Shown piece after piece: positions 63,683 to 64,000 of a DNA stretch of 64,000 nt. The first letter of the stretch is position 1, and each line of letters opens with the position of its first letter. Under the pieces are notes generated by a model. That model ran no database searches. It was given only the letters and a program-made list of their open reading frames with translations, and was not told the DNA's origin. The translations under genes were made by a program, and so were the position numbers. Where the stretch lies: positions 434,001 to 498,000 of the forward strand of contig NZ_VAWB01000002.1 in NCBI RefSeq assembly GCF_006148925.1, read 5' to 3'. This DNA is from Hyunsoonleella aestuarii (lineage in GTDB: Bacteria; Bacteroidota; Bacteroidia; Flavobacteriales; Flavobacteriaceae).

Positions 63683-64000
63683 ATGAAGTTCGGAAGTGTA
63701 GAAAACCCTCAAGACATAGATTTTACATTACGAAAAGATCATCCAGATACAAAGAGAGTATTAAATAGCGTAAAAGATGATAGTATTCCCGAAATTTATG
63801 TAGGATGCGCTAAATGGAATAGAACGGACCTTAAAGGTTTTTATCCTAGGGGTACAAAAGACGAATTGAGCTACTATTCTTTGCAATTTAATTCTATTGA
63901 ACTAAACGCAACGTTTTACAGAATTTTTCCAGCTGAACAATTTTCAACTTGGTACAACAAAACACCAGAGGGATTTAAGTTTTTTCCAAAACTAAATCAA
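63683..64000 (+). CDS. DUF72 (YecE-like) protein, 5' part only
   Basis: ATG at 63683 opens a frame running to the window end: 106 codons without a stop. The translation contains IYVGCAKWNRTDLKGFYP and LQFNSIELNATFYRIFPA, then WYNKTPEGFKFFPKLNQ, which match the N-terminal part of the DUF72 TIM-barrel family (normally about 250-300 residues). Only the first third or so is present. Function unknown. No promoter motif was found in the 288 bp upstream beyond the repeats at 63438-63479. Confidence 0.88.
   Translation, partial: MKFGSVENPQDIDFTLRKDHPDTKRVLNSVKDDSIPEIYVGCAKWNRTDLKGFYPRGTKDELSYYSLQFNSIELNATFYRIFPAEQFSTWYNKTPEGFKFFPKLNQ

Noticed and set aside
1-64000. tRNA, rRNA, CRISPR, prophage or insertion sequence
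   Set aside because: I looked for tRNA T-loops, repeat-spacer patterns, transposase motifs and phage genes and found none that could be supported by reading alone.

Overview
The window is ordinary chromosomal DNA of a Bacteroidota member, almost certainly a flavobacterium (family Flavobacteriaceae). The evidence is a low G+C content, a fused lpxC-fabZ gene, a bifunctional hisB, a PorX-type PglZ response regulator of the type IX secretion system (T9SS), a BT-type outer-membrane barrel receptor, DUF4834, YfhO and DUF3667 proteins, near absence of Shine-Dalgarno sequences, and TAnnTTTG promoter elements. Genes are densely packed on both strands. I see no rRNA, tRNA, CRISPR array, prophage or insertion sequence.

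Layout. 1-5208: prfB (minus strand, with a programmed frameshift; its 3' end is off the window), a secreted zinc metalloprotease, threonine aldolase and a YbaB protein. 5280-12223: a lipoprotein S9 oligopeptidase, then a possible sulfonolipid locus: a cysteine-synthase-family enzyme, an alpha-oxoamine synthase (serine palmitoyltransferase/cysteate acyltransferase type) and a convergent GNAT-type acyltransferase cotranscribed with an outer-membrane protein. 12390-17905: DUF4834, YfhO, a glycosyltransferase and a flippase. 17985-20151: two paralogous exported proteins, one with a very long Ser/Arg-rich tail. 20414-29833: DUF3667, uvrA, an ECF-like sigma factor followed by a 49-residue gene, a cysteine-free nth, bcp, a large conserved unknown, a PhnP-like hydrolase and small envelope proteins. 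29870-36554: an XRE regulator, an M14 peptidase behind a repeated palindromic operator, an Lrp regulator, aroB, proline dehydrogenase and alanine dehydrogenase. 36757-42039: an outer-membrane receptor, a membrane protein, a 46-residue exported peptide, tsaE and porX. 42135-49939: an HD phosphohydrolase, then the lipid A and fatty acid genes lpxD, lpxC-fabZ, lpxA, efp, a second lpxD, sucD and fabG. 49944-53362: an exported protein, a VWA-like membrane protein and a prohibitin-family protein. 53465-60903: the histidine operon hisG-D-C-B-H-A-F-IE. 60958-64000: a membrane protein, a TruA-like synthase, DUF2461, a small conserved protein and a partial DUF72 gene.

The most notable finding is upstream of hisG. 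A 17-codon leader peptide with three consecutive His codons is followed by mutually exclusive RNA pairings (10 bp, 9 bp and a 12-bp intrinsic terminator), which is the full logic of a ribosome-mediated transcription attenuator. Other items of interest are the prfB CTT-TGA-C frameshift site, the putative sulfonolipid gene neighbourhood, the operator array before the M14 peptidase, and an endonuclease III without a single cysteine.
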